NCBI RefSeq assembly: GCF_000003815.2
Contig: NC_049997.1
Location: 16,293,189-16,357,188 of the forward strand
DNA from: Branchiostoma floridae
Taxonomy: Eukaryota; Chordata; Leptocardii; Amphioxiformes; Branchiostomatidae
Direction of reading: 5' to 3'
DNA length: 64,000 nt
Shown: positions 31,985-46,500 of the stretch, piece after piece
How the letters are laid out: every line of letters starts with the position of its first letter
How positions within the stretch are numbered: position 1 is the stretch's first letter
Position numbers and translations under genes: made by a program
The notes under the pieces: model-generated
The model's input: the letters and a program-made list of their open reading frames with translations, nothing else
The model's database searches: none
What the model was told of the DNA's origin: nothing

Positions 31985-34185
31985 CCTGGTCAAATTCGTT
32001 GTCGGTAAAATTATTCGTGAAAAGTAATTTGTCGCTTTGATTCTAAATGTGCTTGACGCGTTATCCTGAATTCGTCGCCGGTAGTCGAACGCCACTTAAT
32101 TGCACCAGAAACTGGAAATTTCAATAGTCTAAAGAGCTCTAAACGGACTGCCCGGTTGTGTCATGTCCGTAGACTAGTTTTGCAACCTCCTCGATGAATG
32201 GATCAATCCAAGGAGGTTAAATGAACCTCCTTGATCAATCCAATGAACCTCTCGTAAATCCTTCCCTCCATACAGACCCTTCAATGATGTCATGTTACAA
32301 CATCCTTCCTTGGTGACAGCTTAGCCTGATGCTGTCTGTTGTTTTATCGGTCGGGTATTGACCAATCAGAGCACTGAGTTAATTATGCCACTGATGAGTG
32401 ACGTCATCTGCCTAGAGGCATATTGTTTGTGGACCTGGTTTTCGGAAGGTTCTACTTTCCATCACAGGAGGCGCAAATTGAGAAATTTACTTGCCGTGAA
32501 TATGGTGATGAAATTCTCATATATAGCTAAGGAATAAATGTATTTTGCTTCTTCTATTACCTTTTTCTAAATTATCCGAAAGGCCCAGATGTGAACCAAA
32601 TATAAGATGATCTTTTTTAAAAGAAAAATACTAACGTTATCCTCCCTTCGAAAGCAAGTGTATTATCCTGGGTCATAGCAAAGTGAGGAAGGGAAATCCC
32701 CGACAACCACAGATTTGGATTGTGACATTGCAGCAACTTCTCTGCGCAATAGGGAATTTGTCCGAATAAAAACAGAAAGTAAGAAGTAAGGCGTGTATCC
32801 ACGAGTTCTTCGAACAGAAGAGGAGGATTATATAAAGGTAAGTGTACGTTCTCCAAAAATTATAATTTGGGGAGGGGGGCGAAGTAGGATACGTTTTTTT
32901 CGTTGCCATCTTCAATTCTAAAAGGATGTGACACGTCTTGGAGGAAGTGAATTGATGAAAAAGTATACCGTGATGATTTTCTTTTGTAATTTGTGACCAA
33001 TAATCCAAATCGTTGTAGAAGGATAAAGAATTTTCGCCCAATCTGGACATGGCAAATTTGGCTAACCCTAATTCCAATTAAAAAACTAGGCGGAAGTCTT
33101 GAACTGAAGTAGGCAATTTTCAATGATTTCAAATTTAGTATAGTTGGTGTCATTTCTAATCGTAACATCAGTCGTAACAGGGTCATATAAACATTGTTAT
33201 ATAACCATGAGTCACCAGAGTCCTATGTTCTGACATATGTGTTGTTTGCAAGAGGGTTTGATACCATGATGATACTGCCAGATACCCTGTTTAAAAAGCA
33301 AAATGCCCCCCAAAGCACACACACACACACCAAAACAGAGTCAGCAATGTCTTGAACACCTACAAACCTTAACTTAGGTGTTTCTACTGTTGCTGTGTTT
33401 ACCCAAGTAGATTTCACATCGGTGAAGCATGCATGATGTTATGCAAGGACACATTATATCTTACATAACGTCCTTGGTTATAAATACATCATATCTAGTC
33501 AAAAAAACATGTTTTCTACAAAGTGTCATTTTAAAAATACAAATCTCCCCAAATGGTTACAATATGGTGCTACCAAACAGTCTAGTAGTATGCCACTGTG
33601 ACACATTGACTGTGAAATAGTCTAATGTATATGCCACAGTTTCACTACGTCACAGGTTCATATTTTGCAGGTATTTTGGAAGAGAAGTAGGATTAGGATT
33701 TCACAATGTACATTTCACAATCACATGCACTCATTCTGATTAAAACCAAGTCTTTTGTTACGTGAACCATGTAGATTTTGTTTGTTGAGATTGTTTGAAT
33801 TGGGTTGAAATTCAACCCAGCCGCACACCCCATTTTTCCCTGAAGGGCCCTTTACAGTCAAAACATTCTCGTGAAAGCAACAGCCTTGAGTTTCAAGGAT
33901 ACAAAAAAATGCAGCTAATATCAATGTCTGCTTACCTGACAAGTTTCACACAATTGGGCAAAGCAATGTATTGACAAGGACTGTGTACCAGTACCTAGAA
34001 CATTTTCTTGTGCAAGAACAGATACAGGTACAGGACTTGCAACATATTTTCTACTTTCTAATGTTGTCAGGTCTGTTTCTTAGACTTGTCTGACTTGCTT
34101 ATTGGGATGGAAAATGAAAAAGAAAAATCTGACTTGAAAATTTTTTTCTGAGCTGTGTTGTTATTGTTAACTTAAACTTAAAGGT

Positions 34186-34320
34186 CCATCGATGAAGGTT
34201 AGACATCCAGGTAACAAGATACGCCAAAAAGCAGTTACTCAGGCAACTGGATATGGTTTTGGAAACAGTCAGACGTTTCAGATAGCATCCACTATTTTTT
34301 GGTCATTAAATAACAGACTG
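34186..34320 (-). mobile_element. Penelope-like element relic
   Basis: GGTTAGACATCCAGGTAAC, GGCAACTGGATATGGTTTT and CAGACGTTTCAGATAGCATCC match in order the blocks at 50498-50620 and partly 1196-1390. Reversed, the last motif gives CTGAAACGTCTGAC, the 3' part of the hammerhead-like core; the 5' CTGANGA part is gone. Confidence 0.45.
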
Positions 34321-36474
34321 AGAATGACAGATTAACAACGAAAATTAACAACATGGCCTTTCAAACAGTGAGTGGAATGAAAGAAAATTACTAGTAAAGC
34401 TGAAGACAGGTCTGCAGTATTGTCTTTATTTAGATTGTTCAGGCACAGGTACACTAGACACTGAGGTCTCAACCTATACCAGTACAATTTTACAGGTAAA
34501 GGTGTACTAGTACAGGTACACAGCCCTAGCCATGACACCTGGTTCACAATACTACATCGTCTGTCGCATGCTGAATTTGATAACACCAGTATACAATGAA
34601 ACACTTGAATACAAACTGTGGCCCCCTTAGGCAATCAAAATCCCCAACTGTTGCGGGACTTTTCTTAAGGTCACACATGTTATAAACTTGACCAACAGCT
34701 GTTAGGTTTTCCACATTACAGTGTTTAGAACATACAGTGCAGCTAGACAATATATACATGAAAGGACATTTCTATGGTGTTGTATTGGTTTATTGATCAT
34801 TAATCACATTTTGCTTGAAGTGAAGCATTAGGTGAAAAATGCCACATAATACAGGTAAAGCTACTAGTACCAACATTAAAGCAGCTACAACAGTAATTGT
34901 AATACTAGCATTATATGTAAGCACACCTCTATTATATTATCTATATAATCATTGGCATCATGACATGTATGATATTGATATTGATATTTTGTATACTAGC
35001 ACATCTTAAAATTGTATACTAGTATCATGTTGGGTCCCTCCTATTCTCAAATGCTGCCTAGCTATACTATATGTACCATTTATTGCTGTTTTGCAAGCTG
35101 AATATGATAGAAATAGATAATTGGAATTAAAAAAAAATATGTGATATAAACATGCACGTCATGCTATATGAGGAAGATAAGCACTATAGATATCTATTAT
35201 ATATATGTGCACTTGGCCTTTTTTGGCCTATATATCCTAAACCTAAACTCTCAACATCTCTACCTTTTGCTTACTAGTAGGAGGAATAGATTGGTACAAC
35301 AAACTGTGTCAGTCTGTTAACCTGTATGCCTTTTCAAATTTTTATTTGATGCTGTATTTTCTTGTTCCATATGTGTATCTAAGCGTAGAGACTGGATTTC
35401 AAATATTGTGTCAAATACTCAACGTTTGTTTTCTGTCAGCTATCAAGGCCTGCCAATGTTAGCTGCAAACAAACTGATGCAAACATTTAATCATTTGGCT
35501 TCGCATGATCTACACTACACAGAAATGTTGCCTGCAGCTGATATTTGGTGTTTTATGTACTAGTATACATAGAAAAAAAAGTATTCGTTGATAAAGATTT
35601 CATACCTCCTTCAACTTCAACCTAATGCTGAAAACTCACCTCACATTTGTGTTGAACAAAGGTATAAAATCTTTATCATTGATTGTGCCAACACAGATGA
35701 GGTTTCACGGTAATAAAATGTATTCTCAACTTGAAAGTTTGTCTTTGTTGGTAGAATTCCTTTTGAATAAAAAAAAACAACAAAACTGTGTGGACATAAC
35801 TAAAACATGGACACTGCAAGAGTCTTGGACACAGAATTTTTTGCAAGAGAAATAAAAGAAGCCATCATATCATATGTTCTATCTGCATAATTTGACGTCA
35901 CAAAAACAGTGGATTGCTTATTCATTGACAAAGACTAGAGTTGAGTTGTTGAAATTTTGAGTAAGTTCAAGTTTTTGTTGGAAAATGTAATTTTACTTTG
36001 ACAAAAAATATATTACATGGTCAACATGCAAAATAACAGAATACAATTGCAAGGATGTTTTATAAGAAATGGCTTCTAAAATATTGCATGCGATACAGTA
36101 TCATATTTTTGATAAAACATTATTTCTGTGTGGGCATATTAATGTACAAGTACAATTCATATAAAAAGTAGAACAATGTTCTATCTGTATTGCCAGAGGT
36201 ATATGATGACACTGTGAATACACATAGACAAAAGACAGGTTACAACATATACCGGTAATGTGTGTGCACTGTTTTAACTCTGTATTAAAGTATACAGTTA
36301 CACGTCTCTGTTACAGTCAAAGGTAGGTCAACTGTTCCATTTGCTATGTAAACTGGAGCTGGGAATTTCCCAAGCAGCTTAATCCTAATCCGAATTCCCG
36401 ATTGTGCCAGTTACTGACTGAGTAACCGTTGAGTAAAAGACATGGTTTGTGATCAGATATGAACATGTAGAACA

Positions 36475-36775
36475 AGCTGACGTAATGGTTAGGGTGTATG
36501 ACCATTAACCCAGAGGTCCATGGTTCATGCACCCTGACATGCCATTTATATTGTATCCTTGGAGAAGGCTCTTTACATGACTTTTATTACTCCACCCAGG
36601 AATAACAATGAGTGCCACACTTCGGTTGTGGAGGTAAATGGCTGTAGAAGGAGAGGGATGGGCTCTGCTTTCCAATACCATGCCCTAGACACAGTGTCCG
36701 GTAACACCCCACTGCCTCTATGACCTCACAAAGCCTATAGGACTGTACCTTTACCTTAACCTAAATATCAACCTT
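36475..36775 (+). mobile_element. tRNA-derived SINE
   Basis: The B-box region is CCATGGTTCATGCACC. The tail has CTTGGAGAAGGCTCTTTACA, CTCCACCCAGG, GGAGAGGGATGGGCTCTGC, CCAATACCATGCCCTAGACA, AACACCCCACTGCC and CTATAGGACTGTACC. It is the longest tail of the family here. A GTGA tandem at 36804-36816 follows it. Confidence 0.7.
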
Positions 36776-37948
36776 TTAGAATAATGACGTAGATAGTACA
36801 TTAGTGAGTGAGTGAGTCGTACATGAGGCAGCAGCCTTTTGTTGGCATAGAGTAATTGCTAACATCATCCCTATACATATATTTTGCTTGGTGTTTAATA
36901 AAATTTACTTCATACTTCTTAGTAATAAATGACTTTATTACTGTAACATATCAAGCTAGTTTACACTATTACTGGAAATCAAAAGCTAGTTTTGTTTTCT
37001 GACTCTACAAAAAGATGTTGTTAAAAGTTGCTATAGGTTGCTTGTATGTATTTACAATGTGCTGCTATTTGTTTGGTGGTGGCTTCTTTGGTCATTATGT
37101 ATCCAAATCCAAACCTCTTTGATGTATTTCATTTTTTTCTAAAAAGTACTGCTTTGTCAGTTTGTGGTGAGTAGTTAAATGATAAGGAAGGGAGCACCCA
37201 TCATATCCTTACTAGTAGTGGTTATCACATTACAGAAGTCCTCCGTTTGGGGTCAGCTTTCTGTTGTCTTGGACCTCGTAGATCTGGTAGGCCAGTTCCC
37301 TCGTGACAGCGCCTCCTATCGATGTAACTATACATTGCAACTAAGTGTAGCCACAAGACAGTGTGGATATGTGTGGATACCAAAATATCATCTCACCGGC
37401 TGTAGCAGGACGAATATCGTCCCTTTGTTGTACTCAGATAGCAATCTATATATTTATTACAGGTACTAAAATGTTGCCAAAATAAAATCTTTTACCCGGG
37501 ATTTCAACGGCTCGCTCCCCTCACCGGTAGACACCACTACTATCCCCCCGACCCAACCTCTGCTTGGAGAATACATCAGGTGTAAGTTGCGAAATATGGT
37601 TGCTCTTGACGTCATGCTTCACAACTAAGCCATGTTTTATCATGTACTTCAAACCCTTTTAATAATTAATGCCCTTGCCACCCTGCAATTGTAGTGCGCA
37701 GGTGTAGTATTGGGCGGGCGTACTGACCAAAATGAATTCAAGCATACCAAAAATAATCATTGTACCGTGCAGTTTCAGTCGGTCTAACGTCTACGTATGC
37801 CATGCATTTTTTTCACGAAACGTTTTGCACAATAAATAAATGCTGGTAGACGCCTACCCTCCGTCTCTTTGGAGAATATGTTCGTGCGGCGGTCACGAAT
37901 ATTTATCACGAAGATAGATCATCCTTTTAGATAGTATATCTTAGCCTT

Positions 37949-38052
37949 GAGTCCAGTCTTGTTCGCTTTGGTCGGCTCCCGAATGTCGCGACCTTGCAGG
38001 ATAGCGACCCTCGGGAGCGGACCAAATTCAACAAGGCTGGACTCCAGGCTAG
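37949..38052. mobile_element. Compact hairpin element
   Basis: CTTGAGTCCAGTCTTGTT, TTTGGTCGGCTCCCGA and GTCGC on the left pair with GCGAC, TCGGGAGCGGACCAAA and AACAAGGCTGGACTCCAGG on the right, around a loop of a few bases. The stem is about 45 base pairs with few mismatches. Confidence 0.8.
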
Positions 38053-38059
38053 AACTATC

Positions 38060-38390
38060 TTCCTAAGACTTACGTGGACTTAGAGACTCCCGTGTCCACC
38101 TGCTGCCTGAAAAAAAGGAAGATCCGACCTTCCTGTTGACGTGTAAAGGTACAGGTGTGTCGTTGCTGCATTGGATAAGCCTCACGTGTGAGTTCAGCGA
38201 CCTCGTAGACATACCGGAACATCAACTGTCTTCAAAACAGACAGATAGTGTCAAAGGACACGTTGCTGGCCGCCATTGGAGAGGGAAAAGGGAGGCCGAT
38301 TCTGCCAGAAAACATGGTCTATACGTCGTCGACTTTCGTCAGCTGGGAATATGCCCTATTCCAGGATTATGGTGCCTTCAGTAAGAAAGA
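38060..38390 (+). pseudogene. Possible coding relic of unknown family
   Basis: Two overlapping plus-strand frames stay open through a GC-richer patch in an AT-rich spacer. One reads SRVHLLPEKKEDPTFLLTCK to about 38150. The other, open from 38208, reads KDTLLAAIGEGKGRPILPEN and VSWEYALFQDYGAFS and meets a donor-like TTCA/GTAAGA at 38380. I do not recognise the protein. It could be a decayed retrocopy, a stray exon or chance. Confidence 0.25.
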
Positions 38391-39841
38391 AGTTTCTTGT
38401 ATTCTTCCAGTGTCAGTCATGCCACGTTCGCCACTGTAAGAAAGTTTGAAACGGAGCTGTGTTTGAAGGTTGTGTATTCCGTGACGTTACCTTTGGGACC
38501 CAACAAAGCAGGGAGTGGGGGCTTTTTTATTTGTTTTTGAATTGGTGTCATGTGACGCAACCGAACGTGTCGTTGCGCCACAAAGAATGAGTCAGAAGTT
38601 TGCAGCACTTCATGTACCACCACCACCACCACCACCACAGTACTTCGGCTTATAATGTAAGACGGTAATCATTTGATTTACTTACCGTAAGTTGAAAGAG
38701 TTGTTTTTACTAACTACATATGTAGAAGCTTGATCATTTTTGGTTGTGTAGCCTAGGGACGTTCCACATTCCTATAGATAAAGTTTCGTGAGAGTTTTGC
38801 TGTGGAACGCACTACGTATAAGATGTCCGACAGAGCGGAACGTCTGTCAACTTGTCACATTTACCAGCCTTATGGGCCATTCGAATAACCTTTTAAGAGT
38901 AACTGTTGTAATTTACCTCACTTAGTCGCCCTAATCGACGACATGCTTGGTAGTCGATTTGGTGCTACCTCCCCCAGCATGAACTACCTACCTCTCCCAG
39001 GATGTGGTTTGCTTCAGAAATGTTTGCGACAAGGAAGTTTTAGAATGTTGACACCAACTTCCTGATGGTAAAGTAAATCTTGAAAGGGGGAGTATTTATG
39101 AAATACATGTGTTACTCGATTCTGTAGTTCCTGAATTTGATGCTTTTTGAAGTTATACTTATGAGGTTTCAAACTTGTTGGACTTTGGATATATGTACGT
39201 GGCTGTACTTTTATTCTCAATCTTTGCAGCGGGACAGGCTACAAAGAAACCATAAAGTTATCCCCGACGTAAAAATGCGAGATGTCTATGTTTAAGTGAG
39301 TTCTGTGTCGTTGAAAACTTTCCGAGCGTTTCTGGAAAAACTTAAACAAGCTTAGACATGACTCACGACGTTCTAAATCAGTGGATCATGGAAAGTCCCA
39401 GCTACGTGTGGTTCTAACCGCCCCGCCTGTATATCCGGTGACCTTTGTACATAGAAAAGGTTTTGTGTATGGTTAACTAGACATAATGCCTGTACACAAA
39501 GGCAGCCATGTCGTCATATCAGGTAACCGAGTGCCAATGGTCAACAGACGTAAACGCGGGCGGATGTATTGAATGTTGACTTAAGACTTTGTGGTCGATA
39601 AGACACACACAGAAGGTACGTGTCTTTGCGCACAGCGAAAAAAAATGCGGCTGATCAAGGAGGTTCTTCGGCTGATCGATGATTATGATCGCAATACGCC
39701 GGTTCATGGTTGAATGCGCATGCTTGATTTTAAAAGTAAAGAACCCTAACGTGTAAGCTGTTCATGGCTAGAACATGCTTTATCCATGTCCAGATGTTTA
39801 TGTCTAAGAGACTTTCAACGTTGGCATATTACCCACAATGC

Positions 39842-39941
39842 NNNNNNNNNNNNNNNNNNNNNNNNNNNNNNNNNNNNNNNNNNNNNNNNNNNNNNNNNNN
39901 NNNNNNNNNNNNNNNNNNNNNNNNNNNNNNNNNNNNNNNNN
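39842..39941. other. Assembly gap of 100 N
   Basis: Exactly 100 N, the usual placeholder for a gap of unknown length. Sequence upstream of the TBK1 5' UTR may be missing or misjoined here. Confidence 0.99.
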
Positions 39942-40227
39942 TCGCTGCCTTATTTTCCCAACCGTTTTACCACAAGCTTTATAGGCGCCGTAAAAGCCTT
40001 CATGCAGAATAGTTTATTGGCACTATAATATCGCCAACGTGACGCTCACAAAGTCTCCATACACATATAAAAACTGGTGTAGAACAATCGGGCTGTTCCA
40101 TTTTGCAGATAGGTAGGAAATGGCTCGAAAGTTCGAAAGCACCACTGATGAACAATGTAATATTGATACAGCAGTTCGTGCCCACAGGTAGACACTCATT
40201 GTCTTGTGACCAGTGTTTTCATGAATA

Positions 40228-40515
40228 ATTTAACACGCTAAATCGGTCTTCGCGTCTGCCCTAGGGCAGGACAGGTGAGTAGAATAACAGCTTTCTTTCG
40301 GCCTTAAGCGTTTTACGTATATGAAGTAGTCTTACAAGTTCTGACTCGTTCTATCAACAACACCGGTACCGTGCAGCAGTGTTTGAGAAGTGATAGGGTA
40401 GTTGTAGAAGAAGTGTATTTGTGTTTCGTGTGTTCCGTTAAGATATGCATTGTTGCAATTCAATGTTTCCCCTTTTTTCTGTACTTACAGGTGTCTCTGC
40501 ACTAATTAGGACAAA
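40228..40515 (+). other. TBK1 5' UTR and first intron (candidate)
   Basis: A strong acceptor (TTTTTTCTGTACTTACAG, ending 40490) lies 25 bases before the TBK1 start codon, so the 5' UTR is probably split. ACAG/GTGAGT at 40271-40280 is a good donor for a non-coding first exon ending at 40274, giving a 216-base intron. The transcription start is not evident. Confidence 0.45.
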
Positions 40516-43500
40516 ATGATGCAGACAGTGGTCCAGATGAGAAGTACACCACACTATGTCTGGTCAACTGCAGACGTTTTGGGGCAGGGGGCAACAGGGA
40601 GTGTGTTTAAAGGCCGACATAAGGTACGTATGGCTATGGGGAGTAGATATGTAAATGTTTACATCGAATATGAAAACTGCATAAGAAATATATCATTAAC
40701 ATATTTGTCGAGAATTGTCACCAGAAACTACCAGGGCACATACGATAGTAACTATACAAGTAGCCACATAGTCTATTCAGAAAACAAACTGGAGAAAGAT
40801 GAAGACGTTGTTAGAACCATAGTTCGTATTGTAAAACATTATTCAGTGGCCTTGCAATTTTACCTACTAGGAAACCACAGTCTCGACGCTGAAAGGGTTT
40901 CAATTGGAAGTTCTTATATTGGTTTCGTATATGTATATATGTCAAAATGTATATGAATTCCGAAACGAAACGCCACGGAGTGTTTTATTGATATCATAAT
41001 ATGCATTGATATAGCATGTCGCTCACCACCCGGAAGTGTACACAACGCTAGAGCCAGTCTGTTATTGTTGCGCGACCTCAGAGGTAACAGGGAATAAAAA
41101 AATAATGGGGGTTCCCACAATTTTTAAAAGTTAAAACAGAACGTCGACATCTGAGATCAAATTCGATGTATGAAAGCAGAAGGGGGATATTGGGTTTCCT
41201 TGTGAAAGTGGCGTATATGAATTGGCCTTGTTCCGCTTTACAGCGTATTTGAACAAAGGATTCGGTTACTCTGTTTGGTTTAACTCGTAATCCGTGACCT
41301 TAACTGACACAAAAAACGTACACTCGTCCCAGCTGCAACCTATTAAAATTGTTGTGAGTACTGTAGGCACGTAGTTTTTTTTTGCGAAAGTGACGTCAGC
41401 AGTGGGTCAAAGTTCGTCGGAAGTCGGTACCTTTCCCCGGTAGGGAGAAAGTTGGTGTGCGCTGATGTAGATGAAGTAGCTGACCTCCTCCACTTCTAGT
41501 TTGTTTATTCAGATCTCCATTAGACTTTCAGGAAAAATCGATTCTTCCTGGGGTACAAGTACAAGTACAAGTGCATTCTCACAATTATGAAAATAGTGTT
41601 TAAGTTGAGTGAACCTTTTTTTCTTCAGAAAACCGGCGACCTATGTGCAATAAAGACCTTCAACCAGATGAGCTTCATGAGACCTGTGGATGTACAGATG
41701 AGGGAGTTCGAGATGGTTCTCAAGCTGAAGCATCGGAACATCGTCAAACTTCTGGACATTGAAGAAGAGGTAAAACTAAATAACTCAACGCCAGATGCAC
41801 GATACAAATGTGGATGAAAACAATAATACACAAGTTCAAAAACATTTGTGTTATTCTCTGCGTTGAAACTCTTGCATGGCATCAATGGACAACTAGTCGT
41901 ACATTTGTGCCTCAATAGATGACCGTAAAACTCATTATGGGATTGACTGCAACATTACAAACAGTAGTTTACATCAACTTTACCGTTGGAAGATCATGTT
42001 TATAATCACAATAAACAGCTCTCAGATACAAATAGGTGTAGCACTCTGTAGCGGAAGTATGGTTGTGACTTTGATTACATATCTTAACCTCTTTGTTGAT
42101 ACATCGCTTTGTGGAAGTGTATGTCCGACGACAGAACGATGTATAGCATTCTATTCTAATCTATTTATTGAAAGCTACCACATTTGATGGAGAATTGTCA
42201 CAGGAATAAGTTTATTTTCTCTATTTTTCACAGCCAAGTACAAGACAAAAAGTCATAGTGATGGAGATATGTACAGGTGGTAGTTTGTACACTATTCTTG
42301 ATGAACCAGAAAATGCGTACGGTCTACATGAAGAGGAGTTCAAACTAGTGATGAAAGATGTTGGTAAGTAATCTATAGAGAAAATAATTTCAAGATAGTT
42401 GAAAATATAAATCTTATGATCGTAGGAAACACAAGAAAATGATAATATGAAGAATTGCGTATTATTAGTATATGAATTTCCGAAAATCAATTGGAGTTTT
42501 GTGTACTGTCATTTTCTAGGATAAGATAAATAAAAATTGTAACTTTTCTCAGAGATAAAATCTCCCTTTTTGTATATTTAGCGGCTGGAATGAATTACCT
42601 GCGGGAAAAGGGAATCGTTCACCGCGACCTGAAACCAGGAAATATCATGCGGTGTATTGGTAAGTCATGTTTGTAGCATTTTCTTACGTTTTATCACAAT
42701 TTTTCTTTTAAAAACTATATTACATTTAAAGAAATCATAATTCTCCAATTCAGAATATTGTACCTGATGGAATTTTTTAAGAAATCGCTGTCCTATTCAG
42801 CTGACTAACCTAATCGCTCTAGACCCGTAACGTTATGCACTTGTGACGTCAGCAATAGGTAAAAGGTCAATGTAAGTCGATATCGCCCCCTCCCAGTTAA
42901 GACAAGGCCGGGGTGCGGCCTGATGTAGATAGATGGTTTCTTTTGCAGTTCTCACCACGCTCCTTTTATCGACACTTTACAGGTGAAGACAGCCTATCCA
43001 TCTACAAACTGACAGACTTCGGTGCTGCAAGAGAACTGGATGACGAGGAGCAATTTATGTCACTATATGGAACTGAGGAATATTTGGTAATGAGATAAGA
43101 TGCGGCATCATTAACGAGCGTTTGAACAGAGCAATCCTTACCTGATGCTTAGCTTACCTACCTACCTAGTCCCTTGACCTCCAGGTCGTTGGGGGGACAA
43201 GGTAGATATGAAGATCGAGAGTTGCCTCCAGGTTCGTCTTTCCCTAGCCAGGGATGATCCTTTATGATGCTTAGCTTAAAAGGATTTCAAAAATGTCCAC
43301 GGGAAATTGATTTAACGGACTACAAATGTCTGATTTATCGGAGCCCTGGACATTCTAAGCAAGCTTCTGCAAAATTTTATATTTTGAATGCTCAGACTCC
43401 TAAGTGCCCCCTTAAGCTTTGAATAAGTTGGTCGTCTAGAGGGGGGTGGGGGTGGCGCCACACCTGTTTAATTTCTATATGAAACATGAAAAAACGACCA

Positions 43501-46500
43501 GGCGATTGTTATAAAAATAGTTGAGTATGAAATGTCCGTATAAATGGGCGTACACATTTTGGAAACGGAGTTATTAGCCCGAGAGCAATTGAAGGATGAA
43601 GCGATTCGTACTGGTGGGAGAAACCGGACCTGGAAAGTCTAGTCCCAACAAATCATTCAAATCAACTGAGTATAGCTGAAGGAATTCAAGGTTAATAACC
43701 AACGTGTTTCCGAACGTAAAACGTATTTACAATACAGAATCTTTACAAGAGCAGAAGTCATAAAACTATTGTTATCATAGCATACACTTTTGTCAATTTA
43801 GGCGAAATCTCAGTGCACTTGGGGCACCGGTGCGGCACTGTGGGGTTCGTTCACTGCGGCACTGTTGTGTTATTCTCGCAGATTTTTTTTTGGACAATTT
43901 AGATATTATGAAATGCGTAAAAGTATGACTTAGAAGACAACAAAATGCAAAAAAACGTAAGAAAATTCGTTTTTATCCCTAAAATTTGTTGTGTAAACTT
44001 TCAAACCCCGCAGTGCCGCACTGGTACCCAAGGTGCAATGAGATACCACGTTTAGCGAGCTTTTCACACTTTGATTTATGACCCACCGTGTTAGCACATT
44101 GGTAACTGATATATGTGTCCGTTGGTCTCCGTCTGTCAATATTGACCATGGTAAAAACCCTAATTCACACCCAGTGCTGGTTTTGGCGATACAGTCCTAT
44201 TCAAACAACATAACTCAAAGTGTAAGCCCTCCGCCAGTGAGCCCTCCAGGGGTACCGAACGTACCCATTCAGCTTGATACCAGTGGCCCACTAGCCGAAC
44301 CAGTTATAGACAACATTCCCTCTTTCCCAGAACGGCTAAAGAGTGGAACAGACTGCCAGCATGCAGAAGTAGCTCTCAGTCCCACTACTGACGACTTCAA
44401 GTTACAGATATAGTTCCTCCCCACCCGTCCCTCCGTAACCGCTATTACACCCCATTTTTGTCCTCACTCAACCTCGCAGTAGATTCTTACAGAATGTATC
44501 GGCAACGTAGTCTTTACCAAGCTGGAGGCTGCCTACATACCGAATATCATGGAAATTCACCATCGATTTGTTTTGTTGTCCTCTTTGAAATTTTCAAAAA
44601 CATCCCTGCAATTCCAGAAAAAACTGCCAGGGGTCCCCAACCTACATTATTTCTTCCTTGCCCAAAAAGCTATCTGTCGTCAAAAATCAAGACCATAACA
44701 CGTCCATGGCAAAATATACAGAAATCGGAATATCTAATGCAGTACCAAGGTCACACACCAGGGAGCCCGAATTAGACCTCGGCCCTCGTCCTCCGAATTA
44801 ACCCTATCATCACAATCAATTCAGATTTTTTAAGATTTTTCAGTTTTTACCCAGAGACACAGACACACCGTAAACAATACCTCCATTTGTCATGGAGGTA
44901 AAATACAGCGAACAAAGAGCATAGCACTGACAACTGGGTTGATACAAATTGTTTCTTACCTATTGTAATGGCTTTTTTTAGCACCCAGACATGTACGAGA
45001 GAGCTGTATTGAGGAGACCCATGGGAAAGTCATTTAAAGCTACAGTTGACCTCTGGTCCATCGGCGTGACCTTCTATCACGTGGCAACAGGCAGTCTCCC
45101 CTTCAGACCTTACGGAGGCGCACGGAGAAACAAGGAAGTCATGTAAGTAGTCTTATCAAATCACGTTGGAAGTTGGTAAAACGAGTTTATACTTAAAAAA
45201 AAACGAATCATGCTCGAAAGTAGAACGAAATTATTATAGTTAAAACTGGTGCATACACTTTTTATTGACGTCGAAGTGGTTTGGGGGTTTGGCCCAGAAT
45301 CCATAGTTCCTTGGTTCGATTCCCCTGATATGCCGCCGATTTTGTGCCCTTGGCAAAGGCACTGGGCCTGACTCCTTCTGGGGACGTAAAAGGTGATAGA
45401 AGGAGAGTGTCCAATTCCATGTCCAAGACATGGTGGATTACAACCCACCTTCTGTTACTTGAGCCTTAAAACCGTTCTAAAATTGCGTTTTTTTTATTTC
45501 GTATGTAAAATTTAGTCCTTTGGATAATGGCAGGTAGAATCATCAAAATTCTTCGTAATATAGTTGTGTTGAATCGCTACAAAAGTATATTTCGACAAAA
45601 AAAGTAAAAACATTCTTAATAGCAGATTTATCTTTAAGGAAATGATTAACACATTTAACAAAATTACTGCTGGATTTTGATTTTAGGTTCAAAATCACAA
45701 CCGAAAAACCGTCCGGTGCCATATCTGGGATCCAGCACACCGAAGACGGTAGATTGGAGTGGAGCAGGGCGTTACCAAAAACGTGTCTCCTTTCAAGGTA
45801 GGTGTTTTTCGTCATTTTATCAACCGTAACTGTATCAAGGCAGAGTGCTTGAAACTCCTTAGCACAAAGTACAGTAGGGGCATCAGCATTTGATAGCATT
45901 AAACAACGCTTGCCGTTAGACGTGCAAACAGTTTTTTATACTCATTTACCTCAAGAGTTTGTCTAAGGTTTTACGAAATGATTTGGAACAAAATTTATAC
46001 CGAAGGACAATTATACCTGCTATACAGATACAGACATCGCTTTGAAATCGTCCCCATATCTGCCTCATCAAAGGTGTCACGAAGCGAACAACTGTAGTCT
46101 TGTAGACAAGTTGTCCGATATATACATGCCATAGAAAGTATATATTATCTAGTATTGAGAAACCATCCTTTACTTGGTTGTTCTTAGGGGATTCAAAGAC
46201 CTTCTGACACCGCTATTGGCTGGAATCTTGGAGTGTGACTCTATGAAGATGTGGACTTTCGAAATGTTCTTTGAAGAAGTCACGAAGATCCTGAACATGG
46301 ACATCATTCACATCTTCAACATCTCAACAGCAACTTCGCTTAGAGTCTATGTCAACCCAACAGATACGTAAGTGTGTTATACGTATGTATTTTGTAAAAA
46401 TTCGTTTTTGGGATGGACGTAGCTGAAGGTGGTAGTTACAATGCTTAGTAAAATTCTTACTAATAGTAATACTTCGTAATGATATCAGGTGATGATTTGA

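Larger units (their letters stand above)
30585..40227. other. Gene-poor spacer between mutarotase and TBK1
   Basis: I find no complete gene here. Named contents are the MITE at 31833, a Penelope-like trace near 34190-34320, the SINE at 36475, the hairpin at 37949, an exon-like stretch at 38060-38390, a (CAC)8 run at 38616 and the N gap at 39842. About 34500-37100 is AT-rich and featureless. A weak ATTAAA at 31449 is the only mutarotase polyadenylation candidate I noticed. Confidence 0.6.

Noticed and set aside
37179-37469. Plus-strand 96-codon frame, and a minus-strand alternative over 37225-37350
   Set aside because: Slightly GC-rich, but neither strand shows a recognisable motif or a convincing pair of splice sites.
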